This document shows positions 44,501 through 55,308 of a stretch of 64,000 nt of DNA, in pieces. The DNA lies in the NCBI RefSeq assembly GCF_000004195.4, contig NC_030683.2:83849410-83913409 (forward strand). The letters run 5' to 3'. The notes under the pieces were generated by a model that ran no database searches, had not been told where the DNA came from, and saw nothing but the letters and a program-made list of their open reading frames with translations. Each line of letters opens with the position of its first letter. Positions within the stretch are counted from its first letter, which is position 1. The stretch comes from Xenopus tropicalis. Its lineage: Eukaryota; Chordata; Amphibia; Anura; Pipidae. A program made the position numbers and the translations under genes.

Positions 44501-45454
44501 TTAGACTCTGTCGTTTCCCGGCCTTTTGGGACAGGTTCCACGGAAGTGACCCTTATCCCCACAGTAAAGACACAACCCATTAGACCGCCTGCGAGCTTTT
44601 TCCTCAGAAGATAAACGGGTTGAACCTAACTGCATAGGCTCTTCAGAGGACCTAGAGGAAAGCGTTTCAGGTTTGGGCACATACTCTGCAGGAATGGTGT
44701 GGGGAGTGACTACTGGGACCCTCTCTTGACGTCTCTCCCTATGCCTCCTATCAATCTGAATGACAAGATGCATCAGGGAGTCTAAAGAGGGTTGAGCAGG
44801 AAAATTTACCAAACTATCTTTTACAGCATCAGATAGCCCAATCCTAAACTGACTACGTAAGGCAGTATCATTCCAGCCCGTTTCAACCGCCCAGCGGCGG
44901 AACTCAGAACAATAATCCTCAACCCGTCGTTTGCCTTGTCTGAGGTTACGAATAGCCGAATCAGCAGAGGCAGTACGATCGGGGTCATCATAGATTATTG
45001 CCATGGCCTTAAAAAAGGAGTCTAGGGATGTACGGGCTGGATCAGAAGGGGATAAGGAGAATGCCCATAATTGAGGATCCCCAATAAGAAGAGTCATGAC
45101 AAAGCTAACTTTGAGCTCCTCAGTGGGAAAAGAGCGAGGGAGGAACCCAAAATACAATTTACAAGCCTCCTGGAAGGCAAAAAATTTACTTCGCTCCCCG
45201 GAAAACCTTTCGGGGAACGGTACCTTTGGCTCCACTACTTGCATCCCTGGAGTGGGAGACGGGGATCGGCTTTCAGGAAGAGCAGAAGTGGCAGCGGACG
45301 GCTGTTGCTGGAGCTCATCTAACCTCGCAGAGAGTCTCTGAAGGCATTGGATGATTTGATCTTGTTGAATCTCTTGTTGCCCAATACGCTGAAGGAGGCT
45401 CGCCCGAAATGCCTTGGAGGAAGTGGGTGACCCAGCAGGCCCTTCAGCATCCAT
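44501..45454 (-). CDS. gag: Gag capsid/nucleocapsid protein
   Basis: 317 codons. The N-terminal part holds a glutamine-rich coiled-coil-like stretch (about 20-55). The capsid region (about 75-230, FPERFSGERSKFFAF to the FRIGLSDAVKDSL block) matches the retrotransposon gag fold. A single zinc knuckle follows (C295, C298, H303, C308; CLYCGDKGHFRGTC). It ends in TAA; the same frame stays open beyond it into protease, so readthrough may produce the fusion. The ATG lies only 17 nt inside the 5' LTR boundary. Confidence 0.92.
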   Translation of the reverse strand: MDAEGPAGSPTSSKAFRASLLQRIGQQEIQQDQIIQCLQRLSARLDELQQQPSAATSALPESRSPSPTPGMQVVEPKVPFPERFSGERSKFFAFQEACKLYFGFLPRSFPTEELKVSFVMTLLIGDPQLWAFSLSPSDPARTSLDSFFKAMAIIYDDPDRTASADSAIRNLRQGKRRVEDYCSEFRRWAVETGWNDTALRSQFRIGLSDAVKDSLVNFPAQPSLDSLMHLVIQIDRRHRERRQERVPVVTPHTIPAEYVPKPETLSSRSSEEPMQLGSTRLSSEEKARRRSNGLCLYCGDKGHFRGTCPKRPGNDRV

Positions 45455-45464
45455 ATCGGGCCCA
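45451..45464 (-). other. Candidate primer-binding site overlapping the gag start
   Basis: Six bases after the 5' LTR on the minus strand the sequence reads TGGGCCCGATATGG. TGG would pair with the CCA of a tRNA. It overlaps the first gag codon. I cannot name the tRNA. Confidence 0.4.
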
Positions 45465-45470
45465 ACGTAA

Positions 45471-46207
45471 TGTCACGGTCGGTATCCCAAAACTCAGAAC
45501 AGTTCCCAAGGGCCTGGTCTCGGCTCACGCTTCTGCCTATAACCGCCGCCTTTCACGTCGGGAGGAGCCCTTCGCTACTCGGATGCCGCCAGGTCTTACA
45601 GTGAGGAGCCCAGGGAAAGAGTTCTGAGCAGGCAAGGGAACCAGAACCGTTCTGTAGGGAGAATGGGCACAAGAAGACAAAGTCGGGGAACAGGCCGGGG
45701 TCAGCAACGTTTCAGAGAGTAAAGTGCCAAGTCAGAGTCCAAAAGGGTAGTCAGAGGTCAGGCCGGGGTCAACAACAATAAGGCAGCATGGTACCAAACA
45801 GAATCCGGAAGAGTAGTCAAATTCAGGCAAAGGTCGGTTCAGGCAGCAGTACAGGAAGGTCAAAGACAGGCAGAGGTCAAAACAGATCAGCAGAACAGGA
45901 ATAACACACCCAGGAACTCACAGGAGGAAAACCTACGTTGGGCAATGATTATGCTGCAGAAACCGCTTTAAATATTCGAATTTGGCGCCATAGTGACGTC
46001 ACACGCAGCGCCGGATGAAGGACGCAAGTGCGCATGCGCGCGCAACCAGGGAGAGAACGCGCATGCGCCAGATACGCGTATGGGCTCAGAGTTTAAAGGG
46101 CTGCGCGCCGAGCGCGCGCACCCCTAGGAAGAGTCGGCGGGCGTCCCCGCAACGGAGGAGGCGGCGGGCGTCCCCGCCGCCCCACTAGACCACCAGGTAC
46201 CCTTACA
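45471..46207 (-). repeat. 5' LTR (promoter LTR)
   Basis: 737 bp, differing from the 3' LTR at three positions (near 45605, 45788 and 46104). The CRE TGACGTCA is at 45994-46001; NRF1-like GCGCATGCGC motifs lie at about 46030-46039 and 46059-46068. A TATTTAAAG box on the minus strand (about 45967-45975) is downstream of these in the sense direction, as expected of a promoter. Confidence 0.93.
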
Positions 46208-46212
46208 GGTAG

Positions 46213-46686
46213 GTTGACAGAACATTACAGTGAGATAAGGAAAGGAAGGGGCAATACAAATATAACAGTAAATTTGTAATACCAGCCCTAGCAGGTGATT
46301 TACTGTCTAGGTCTATGAATTACCGGATCGGCAGCAACTCTAGTTATGGAGAAACATCACCCATAGCAATATCTATCATATTATTATGAGCAAAACTTCT
46401 TTTATCAGCTGGAATGTAGGGACGGTGAGGTGTGCCTGAACCAATTTGCCAGTTAGGACAGTCTAGTGCCTGTGTGTATTCAGAGAGGGAATAAACTCCT
46501 GCTGGACCTAAGACAGTAGGCTATATCTCTATTTAGCCTACCCTTCTAGTGTCTGTTTATAACTAAGTGGGATTAAACTGGAGAATGGTAAATGAAAGAA
46601 AAAGAAAGTACAACAGTTTATTGTAATAATGTGATGAATGTATAATGCCAAGTGGTGTCATTTTATTCCTACAGAAAACACCTCAG
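46213..46686. other. Non-coding stretch, no recognised element
   Basis: Ordinary AT-rich DNA continuing the flank interrupted by the LTR element. Confidence 0.45.
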
Positions 46687-47168
46687 TAGAGATGTAGCGA
46701 ACTAATTCGCGCGAACTTCGGGTGTTCGCAAGTCCGCAAATTCGCGAACTTTTGGCGATGTTCGCCATTTTGGGTTCGCCGCGTTTTTTTTGCGCCGCAT
46801 TTTTTCGCCTCGGTTTTTTCCGCCGCGTTTTTTCCCTTCGGTTTTTCGCCTTTGCGTATACATAGGAATAGCGTGCGGTTTTTTTGGGGCGTTATTTTTT
46901 GGCTTTTTTTTTTTGGCGTTTTTTTTACAAAGTATTTTTCAGAGAAATTTTTGCTTGATCCCCCTCCTGCATGCCACTGTCCAGGTCGTGGCACCCTTTA
47001 AACAACTTTAAAATCAGTTTTCTGGCCAGAAATGGCTTTTTTAGGTTTTAAAGTTCGCCTTCCCATTGAAGTCTATGGGGTTTGCAAAGTTCGCGAATAT
47101 TAGCGAGTTTTGGCGAAAGTCCGCGAACGGGTTCGCGAACATTTTTGGCGATGTTCGCTACATCCCTA
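46687..47168. mobile_element. hAT-like MITE (TAGAGATGTAGCGAAC ends)
   Basis: The left TAGAGATGTAGCGAAC and right GTTCGCTACATCCCTA ends are inverted, and GTTCGCGAAC-type motifs recur near both ends. Flanks ACACCTCAG and ACACTCAG form an 8-bp duplication with a one-base indel. The interior has T-rich GCCGCGTTTTTT-like iterations (46777-46930). 482 bp, non-coding. Confidence 0.75.
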
Positions 47169-47280
47169 ACACTCAGTAGAAAATGTAAAACAAAGTTTTT
47201 AGTGTCATGCAAAGACATAAAATTATTGTTATGATGTGCTGCTCATGTAAGGGAACAGAATACTATGAAAAATAAGTATA

Positions 47281-47813
47281 GTGAAACCTCTATTTTACAT
47301 ACCCTGATTTTAAATTTTCCCACATTTTACACTGTTTATTTGTGGTTACACCAAATTATAATGCATTTCAATGGGTGCTTTTCCCTGATTTTACATAATG
47401 CTTTCCCAGATTTTACTTAAAATGTTCTCCTAATGTTCTCTAAAATGGCTGTTTGTCCTTTGTGAAATTAGGGGGTTTAAAATACCAGATGAATACTATG
47501 CCATGAGTCAATCTGTAAATAGTCAGTTCCAATGAGTCTGAATCTCACACAGCCATGCACAAATCACTTACTGCTCTAGGTTATGCATCTGTCAGAGAGG
47601 CCTTGCGCATGCCTCCCCCATAGTGTAACATTAATGCTGCACTGCTTAACCCTTGTTGTTAACACAGTAAATATTTTATTTCAAGGAAAAAAATGACTCC
47701 TTGAGTACTTGAAGAATAGGTTGTTTTAACACATTTCCCAGATTTAACATTTTTTTGGATTCTGCACTATATTTTTTACTGGTCCCCTGAAAAACATAAA
47801 ATGGTTTCCACTG
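47281..47813. mobile_element. MITE-like repeat (AGTGAAACC / GGTTTCCACT ends)
   Basis: AGTGAAACCTCTATTTTACA at the left and AAAATGGTTTCCACTG at the right are partly inverted. The blocks CCTGATTTTAAATTTTCCC and TTTCCCTGATTTTAC also occur at 55498-55672. No clean target duplication. Confidence 0.6.
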
Positions 47814-48105
47814 TATACAGAATATTATGTAAGTATAAAGGGGTCATTTATGAACTAAACTGCTTTTGTGGATATAAATCTAGATGTTTTTACCAATAAT
47901 GCTGCATTAGTTCCCCATTTAGCTCTGAGTTGTATCCACTGTAACAATGTTGCAACTGCACTTGCAAATTGGGTGCAAGTTGTGTGTAGCATTTCAGTGT
48001 GGGGGTTGCATCATTTTTAAAGTACGTATTTATAGCATCCTTTGCTTCTGATTTACTTTGGCTTATTTGACACACTGGGCAAATTTGCACCTGTATAGTG
48101 ACCCA
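47814..48105. other. Non-coding stretch, possible old repeat
   Basis: GGGTGCAAGTTGTGTG and GACACACTGGGCAAATTTGC hint at a dispersed frog repeat, but ends are not definable. Confidence 0.35.
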
Positions 48106-48179
48106 TAATCTCGGGTATTGAAAATTATGATTTAATTGGTATCACTGAGACCTGGTGGGATGAAAAATGCGACTGGGCC

Positions 48180-49016
48180 ATGAATTTAAATGGTTATACC
48201 CTTTTTAGGAGGGACAGAGAGATTAAAAAGGGTGGAGGGGTTTGTCTTTATGTAAAGTCAGATTTAAAGCCATGTAATAAAGACATTAACAATGAAAACG
48301 TCGAATCTCTTTGGGTAGAAATTTCAGTAGGGCTGAAGGTCACAAAGAAAATGATCATTGGTGTATGCTATAAACCACCCCGTATAGATGAGGGGGATGA
48401 GGCCCAGCTATTGTTGCAAATGGAGGAGGCTTCAAAACTGGGTCAAGTTGTTGTTATGGGGGACTTTAATTATCCGGACATTGACTGGAGTAATGGGGTG
48501 GCTAAGTCAGAAAAAGCTAGTAGGTTTGTAAATATGCTAAATGACAACTTTTTATTTCAGGCGGTTCAAGAACTTACTAGGAATGACTCTATTTTGGACC
48601 TGGTAATATCTAATAATACTGAACCCATCTCTAACATTTGTGTGGGTGAGCATCTGGGGAACAGTGATCACAACATGGTCTCCTTTGAGATAATTGTGGA
48701 GAGACAGCTCTATAAGGGAGTAACTAAAACGTTCAATTTTAGACGTGCAGACTTTGCCAGTATAAGGGCATCTCTGCAATGTGTCAACTGGGAAAGGCTT
48801 TTCACAGGGTTAGACACAGAAGGAAAATGGAACATCTTTAAAACATTGCTTTGCAGGTATACACAACAGTATATTCCCCTTGTAAGCAAGGAGAGGCATC
48901 GCAAAGCAAAACCTTTATGGCTGAATAAAAGTGTTAGTGTCGAGGTTGGTAAGAAAAAACGTGCTTTCAAAGCATTCAAGTTAGCTGGGACAGCAGAAGC
49001 TTTCATCAGGTAAAAG
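48180..49016 (+). pseudogene. CR1 endonuclease fragment
   Basis: 277 codons of an apurinic-type endonuclease: GGGVCLYVKSDL near the start, GDFNYPDIDW at about residues 94-103, and NSDHNMVSFE at about 162-171 (catalytic D and H present). In-frame sequence upstream to about 48117 belongs to the same domain; the true N-terminus is missing. Ends at a premature TAA. Confidence 0.88.
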
Positions 49017-49275
49017 GAAGCAAATAAAGCATGCAAAAAAGCTATTGGGCAAGCTAAAATAGAGATGGAAAGGGATATTGCAGCTAGGAGTAAAACAATC
49101 CAAAATTATTTTTTAATTATATGAATAGTAAAAAAAATGAAGCAAGAAGGGGTGGGAACCATCTGTCTATACATCTGAGGAGCCAGCTAATGAAAGCTTT
49201 CCTTTTAATATACCCAGTTCTAGTAATTTAGCTACTGACGCATGGGTCACTCGGGAGGAAATTCAAAAGAGACTT

Positions 49276-49926
49276 GAACATGTAAAGGTAAACAAAGGTC
49301 CAGGACCGGATGGGATTCATCCCAGGGTATTAAATGAGCTGAGCGCTGTGATTGCCAAGCCTCTTCACATAATTTTTCAGGATTCGTTGAGGTTTGGCAT
49401 GGTGCCGAGAGACTGGCGGATTGCTAATGTGGTGCCGTTATTTAAAAAGGGATCCCATTCTCAGCCTGAAAACTATAGGCCTGTTAGTCTGACATCAGTA
49501 GTAGGAAAACTTTTGGAAGGGGTAATAAGGGATAGGATACTTGAATACATTGCAGTTCACAATACTATAAGTTTGTGCCAGCATGGTTTTATGCGTAACA
49601 GATCTTGCCAGACTAATTTAGTCGCCTTTTATGAGGAGGTGAGCAGGAACCTCGATGCTGGAATGGCAGTTGATGTCATCTACTTGGACTTTGCTAAAGC
49701 GTTTGATACAGTACCTCACAGAAGGTTATTGATCAAATTGAGGAATATTGGCCTAGAACATAATATATGTAATTGGATAGAGAACTGGCTGAAGGATAGA
49801 TTACAAAGAGTGGTGGTAAATGGAACATTTTCTAATTGGACCAGTGTGGTTAGTGGAGTACCGCAGGGGTCAGTCCTTCGTCCTTTGCTTTTTAACTTGT
49901 TTATTAATGACCTGGGGTGGGCATAG
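49276..49926 (+). pseudogene. CR1 reverse transcriptase fragment (motifs before FADD)
   Basis: Contains the conserved [44 protein letters not shown] (first catalytic Asp) and [20 protein letters not shown]. The frame leaves the RT at about 49915. The FADD box follows in another frame near 49950. Confidence 0.88.
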
Positions 49927-50012
49927 ACAGTACTGTTTCTATTTTTGCTGATGACACTAAATTGTGCAAAACTATAAGTTCCATGCAGGATGCTGCCGCT
50001 TTGTAGAGCGAT

Positions 50013-50782
50013 TTGACAAAATTGGAAAACTGGGCAGCAAACTGGAACAAGGGGTTCAATGTTGATAAGTGCAAAGTTATGCACTTTGGTAGAAATAATA
50101 TAAACGTGAACTATCTACTGAATGGTAGTTTGTTGGGGGTATCCTTAATGGAGAAGGATCTAGGGGTTTTTGTAGATAACAAGTTGTCTAATTCCAGGCA
50201 GTGTCATTCTGTGGCTACTAAAGCAAATAAAGTGCTGTCTTGTATAAAAAAGGGCATTGACTCAAGGGATGAAAACATAATTTTGCCCCTTTATAGGTCC
50301 CTGGTAAGGCCTCACCTTGAGTATGCAGTGCAGTTTTGGGCTCCAGTCCTTAAGAAGGATATTAATGAGCTGGAGAGAGTGCAGAGACTGCAACTAAACT
50401 GGTAAAGGGAATGGAAGATTTAAGCTATGAGGTTAGACTGTCGAGGTTGGGGTTGTTTTCTCTGGAATAGAGGCGCTTGCGAGGGGACATGATTACTCTG
50501 TACAAGTACATTAGAGGGGATTATAGGCAGATGGGGGATGTTCTTTTTTCCCATAAAAACTATCGACGCACCAGAGGCCACCCCTTTAGATTAGAGGAAC
50601 AGAGCTTCCATTTGAAGCAGTGTAGGTGGTTTTTCACGGTGCAGGCAGTGAGGTTGGGGAATGCCCTTCCTAGAGATGTGGTAATGGCAGATTCTGTTAA
50701 TGCCTTTAAGAGGGGCCTGGATGAGTTTTTAAACAAGCACAGTATCCAAGGCTATTGTGATACTAATATCTACAGTTAGTAT
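50013..50782 (+). pseudogene. CR1 RT C-terminal fragments
   Basis: Two frames (50013-50405 and 50477-50779) hold the CR1 thumb and C-terminal region: KLENWAANWNKGFNVDKCKV, EKDLGVFVDNKL, RPHLEYAVQFWAP, then GDMITLYKYIRGDY and VRLGNALPRDVVMA. They are separated by a frameshift and a TAG. Confidence 0.85.
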
Positions 50783-50923
50783 TAGTGGTTTTATATATAG
50801 TTTATGTATGTGAGTGTATAGATTGGTAGATGTGGGTTGTGTGTGCTGGGTTTACTTGGATAGGTTGAACTTGATGGACTCTGGTCTTTTTTCAACCCTA
50901 TGTAACTATGTAACTATATCAAC

Positions 50924-52202
50924 CAATCAGTGATTAGCTTTTTCAGACTGTGGAGATTTATTCCCTCTCTTCCTGAAACTTAGCTAACTAAAACAAGCAA
51001 AGAACACCAGGACACATAACTGGGGTGCAGGTCGGCCACAGCTTTATTAGAAAAACACTTCCTCCTTAGTTGTTGCCATCTGTTTTTCCACATGTACCAA
51101 AACATCTTACTGAACTTTTAGCTGTTTCATAACCGAATGTCGGCCACTCCAAACACAGTGGGCATGTAACAGACATCAATTAACACAAGAAATTAAATGG
51201 CCAAGGACTATCACCCGCCATATGCTGTGACAATTTTTTAAAACAAGTATATCAAGTCAATGGTTTATGCAAAAAAAAATTTTTTTATTTATATAAACAG
51301 TTATTGCCAAATTGAGTTCGTAAAAGGGTGGGAGGGAGGGAGATACAGCTCCTGTCGCAGCAGTGGGGAAGCAGGTGTATAGCGTGGGAGAAAGCCAGGT
51401 GGAGGAGGAGGGGCAAGGAAGGGACCCCTTATGATACGCTGCTCTTGGCAGGGACGCGGAATTGGGTGAATTAACCCCTTAAGTGCTGGAGGTCATTAGC
51501 ATATTGCTAGCTCCCCAGTCCCTCTGCGCTTTCTCTATTCTTTTCAGCGCTCTCCAGGGAGCTGCGGGTAACAAAATGAGAACAAACAATTGATTGGTTG
51601 TCATGGATTACTTCCAATATTCTAATATGCTCAGTATTTATAAATAACACTCAATGATGCAAGTCTGTTGCACCTATTGACTCACTTATGAGGAAACTTC
51701 AGGCGACTTCACAAAAACTAAGCGTGCTTTTTCATTTCAGGGAGATTAGTTGCCCTTGGTAGGAAAGATTTAGCTGATGAATATAAAAGAGTGTATGATA
51801 CTTCATAGTAACATGTAATGTAAATGTAAAAATGCCTTAAAATTGGTGCTTGCCTACCCTTGGTGCTATTTTTTTCAGAAAATTTGCACAATGCTGCCTC
51901 CCTCTGGCCATTGCAGAAATCATATTCTGGGCACTGATTTCGGTTTTTGTTATAATAATTTAAAAGTTTAGTTAAAATAAGACATTTTTGTTATGTATAA
52001 TGTTAGCTATTTTCTTTTTATCAATCTATGCCCCAGCTGCTCACTCTAATCATTAACTTACATATAGGAGCATGAATTAAAAGCCTGTCCATTTCCTTCC
52101 CTGCAGATTGTTACATTCTGCTTCTACCATATACAAGGAGACCCTATAAGGTAGCACCAACTATAGAGGCCTTTGAATGACAAGCAGGACTTGATGTAAT
52201 TG
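50924..52202. other. Non-coding stretch, possible unidentified repeats
   Basis: 51020-51580 is somewhat GC-richer, with GCGCTCTCCAGGGAGC as a short palindrome near 51546-51561. GGCGACTTC and GGGAGATTAGTTGCCC (about 51698-51757) recall Xenopus MITE ends. None can be bounded. Confidence 0.4.
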
Positions 52203-52321
52203 TGGCCATACACAGGGCAATTTCAGCTGCCACTATCAGTCCTTTAGACTAGATTTAGCAGCGTATCTGCCTGTAGGTGGGCATAGTGGGAGAAGATCTG
52301 CTCGCCAAACAGTGTATGGCA
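52203..52321. mobile_element. Short MITE (GGCCATACAC ends)
   Basis: TGGCCATACAC at the left and GTGTATGGC at the right are inverted; about 119 bp. A relative with similar interior (GATCTTCTCCCGATATGCCCACC) lies at 57475-57637. Confidence 0.6.
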
Positions 52322-52742
52322 TTCTTAAGTATGGAAAGCAGGATGATTAAAGGAAATCTTTTCCCCCTCCACCAACACTGCAGGTCTCTATACAAATATA
52401 TAAGCTGCTCATATGTACTAACCCTACTTCATCTAAATAAGTAGTTTTCATAAAATATACTTTTTAATTTTTTTAATAGTATCTGCAAATGGGTAATCCT
52501 AAACAGAAAATTGGTATTTTAAGTACTAAGGTCCACCCCTTGGGGTCATACAATTCGCAGTGCATATAAACAAACCAAGGGCATGCATACATATTAGGTC
52601 AGACAATTAATAGACAAAGTTGTGTCCTTTATTTCCACACTTCTTCCTGTTACAATTAGAGCTGCATTACTCCCTGTCAGGTGGTATCTAAGGGAGCACA
52701 AAATGGTGGCTCATGGGGAAAGACGTAAAAGGGCAATATTTA

Positions 52743-52845
<103 letters not shown>

Positions 52846-53114
52846 GGTTGGATTGACAGCACTCACAGGTTCTTTTCACAAATTATTCACGCAGTCATGA
52901 TAAATAGAAGTGAGGCTTTATTTCGTCCGACGTGCTTATATAAGCACCCCGCTTTTCTTATCGTCGGACACTGAGACACAGTGATCACCTCTCTGGTGAC
53001 CTGGGTCTCACTACAGACGATGTATGACAGGGCGAATCTGCCCTACGTTAGCTTGCTCTACGTTTCCATATTGCCTACTACACTCGGACTTCCTATGCCC
53101 GCTCACCGCTATAG

Positions 53115-53129
53115 GGTTGCCTAGCAACC
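53115..53129. promoter_or_regulatory. RFX X-box palindrome 1
   Basis: GGTTGCCTAGCAACC is a perfect palindrome matching the RFX-family X-box consensus. Confidence 0.55.
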
Positions 53130-53439
53130 GTTGCGCTGCCTGGGAATCAAATGTGCCAATGGTTTCGTTCTTAAGGGTCTGCTCTTTCGATCAGTGTGCT
53201 CCTTCCAACAACAGGGGGGGTCACTATAATGAGCGCTCTTAGCCTGGGCACACCTGAAGGAGTAATGACAGTTACTGTATACCACCGGAGTCTGCTTACC
53301 AGCTTACCCGCCTACACTGATAATATTGTCTTTCCACCCTTGTACTTTGTGTTAACATATCTATGGGATTATTTAAGTGGTCACCTTGATGGTATTTGTG
53401 CCGTTTTATGTTTTTTAATTTTTTTCACTGTATGTTTGG

Positions 53440-53453
53440 GGTTGCCTAGCAAC
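53440..53453. promoter_or_regulatory. RFX X-box palindrome 2
   Basis: GGTTGCCTAGCAAC, identical in core to the first X-box 325 bp upstream in the same element. Confidence 0.55.
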
Positions 53454-53514
53454 AACATTGGCGCCCTTTTTGGGGGTTTTTAAACATGTACTCTGCACTG
53501 TGGTGGTAATGTCC

Positions 53515-53552
53515 CTGATGAACGCTCCAGCTGTGAGCTGAAACGTCGGACG
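53515..53552 (+). other. Hammerhead-ribozyme-like core
   Basis: CTGATGA (53515-53521), a GCTC/GAGC stem with a 7-base loop, GAAA (53540-53543), then CGTCGGACG, which can pair with CGTCCGACG of the left arm (52924-52932). That is the order CUGAUGA, stem II, GAAA, stem III of a hammerhead. The base after the pairing strand and T is G, where cleavage needs A, C or U, and stem II has a bulge, so activity is doubtful. Confidence 0.3.
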
Positions 53553-53633
53553 AAATAAAGCCTCACTTCTATTTATGATGACTGCGTGAATAATTTGTGA
53601 AAAGAACCTGCGAGTGCTGTCAATCCAACCCTG

Positions 53634-53697
53634 TATGTTCACATTATTTGCACAGGCACCCAGGTATTGTCTCCTTTTATGGTGTGCAGCTTGCCTA
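53634..53697 (+). repeat. Conserved tail module beside the inverted-repeat element
   Basis: TATGTTCA, AT spacer, GCACAGGCACCCAGGTATT, GGTGTGCAGCTT, running into TATATATCTATATATATA. The same blocks lie inverted at 18900-18979 next to another hairpin. Confidence 0.7.
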
Positions 53698-54052
53698 CAA
53701 AACATATATCTATATATATATTCGAATTTGATAAAATTCTTTAATAGGCCACTTAGGAGCTGAGTTGGTGTTCTTTCCAAAAAAAAAGTGCAAGTTTTAG
53801 CAGAAACCTTGAATAGTCGGGATTTATTAAAGAAAAAAACTGAATAAAGTCACCAGAAAAAAATCGGCAAGTAAAAGCTTGCAAGATTGTAAAGACGTCA
53901 GTGGGAATATTCTTAGTGTGCAAGGTTTTTCCTTAAAACAACGAAAATAAGGTGCAAAGTTTTTTTCTTACAACAAAGAAAATATGGTCCATAATATGAT
54001 ATACACTATCTGTTGGTTAAGTATTCATTTTGGGGGTATAGTTTTCCTTTAA

Positions 54053-55308
54053 GTGGTAGACAGTAATGGGACTTTCAGTTCTGTCACATAGAAGATGATA
54101 AAAGCTAGATTCCTGACATGTGGAAGCAGAGGCAGTAAATAGGGTCCCTACACTTTGTACCTCCTACACAACAGCAGACAATATTGTGTTTCCACTGTTT
54201 CAGAGCCCAATGGTGGTGACTTGTACACCACTCCAGTTGTTGTTTGACATTGCACATATGAGATAAGGGTTGTTTGCATCCAGTGGTGTCTGTGGGACGC
54301 AGCAGCTCTGGTACCACAACTCCTCAACCGCCTTATACTTATCCGTTTGGCTTCAAGAGGGGCCACATCGCTAGTGCTGAGTGTGTTATTACTATTACAA
54401 AAAATGGAAATTCAGCCCTTAAAGTTACCAGAGGTGGCTCTTTACAACCCCTGGTAACTGGTCACCCACTGCTGCCTGAGGCAAAGATCTTACCTTGTTT
54501 TTTGGCTGGAGCGGCACTGTCTGCTTCTAATTACACATAAAAGCTTGTGCTCCCTATGAAAAAATATTTTGCTAAAATTGGTATTGGAGACTGGAACTCA
54601 GCAGTTAGTATTTGGGATGTCTACTTTAAAGAACTAGGGGTTTAAAGAACTAATTAAAAGAATTAGTTGTGAGGAGGTTGCCATCCCCTGTAAGATGATA
54701 TGACCTAAATTACGAAGGACAACAGTGAGGACACTTTTTATGTGCAAGCAGTTGGTGACTATTCCTGATCACTCTTTGTTCTTAGTATAAATTGGGGGTT
54801 TGCTTTTGCCATGAGCTGTGCAACTGCCTGAAATCTCTTCAGGCGCATTTAGTTTGGTTGATCACTGAACCTTTGCCAGCTGTAAAACAATAGGTGAATT
54901 GAGTCCAGAAGTGAGCCCAAACACAATGTAACCACAAAACCTAAGGCATCACTTTACTGCAATAAAATAAGAAAATGATTTATGTCAGTTAAGCACTTGG
55001 AAGTAATGATAGCTTGGGTAATTGGTTAACCTGTGAATGTGTTTGCAACATCTTATTGTATCAGTGGTTGTAGGAAATTGAGTACACATGCATAGGAATG
55101 TGATCATACCCTACTTATAACATTTACTTGATTATTTTGTCATTTCTTCATTTATGATGTATGGTAATTAATCTTTGAGACATATCATCCCATGTTCCAA
55201 AAGGTGAAAGAAAATGCATTATATGTTTTTGCATAAAAAGACTTTGTAGAAATGACTTGTCAAATAGATCCTGTTATTAAAGAATGATAGCCTTTGGTTT
55301 TACACTAC
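54053..55308. other. Non-coding stretch, possible repeat at 54440-54535
   Basis: CACTGCTGCCTGAGGCAAAG and GGCTGGAGCGGCACTGTCTGC (54460-54525) resemble a common Xenopus dispersed sequence, without definable ends. No gene. Confidence 0.4.

Larger units (their letters stand above)
40458..46207 (-). mobile_element. Ty3/gypsy chromovirus-type LTR retrotransposon, near-complete
   Basis: 5,750 bp on the minus strand with TG...CA LTRs of 737 bp each and a perfect 5-bp target duplication GGTAG (40453-40457 and 46208-46212). Order on the minus strand: 5' LTR, primer site, gag, protease, RT, RNase H, integrase, chromodomain, polypurine tract, 3' LTR. The LTRs differ at three positions by eye (about 99.6% identical), implying a very recent insertion. 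The coding region has an in-frame TAA between gag and pro, and a one-base phase change between pro and pol. No envelope gene. The C-terminal chromodomain places it with vertebrate chromoviruses. Confidence 0.95.
48108..50923 (+). pseudogene. CR1-clade LINE, 5'-truncated and broken
   Basis: Enters in frame at about 48117 (endonuclease motif TETWWDE) and runs through endonuclease, RT and the C-terminal region. The 3' end AACCCTATGTAACTATGTAA is the typical CR1 terminal repeat. Lesions: TAA after residue 277 of the first frame (49014), a shift near 49115, a shift beside GGGGTGGG (about 49913-49920) that separates the FADD box from upstream RT, TAG at 50004, a shift near 50388, and TAG at 50467-50469. 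Dead, but recent enough that all domains are readable. Confidence 0.9.
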
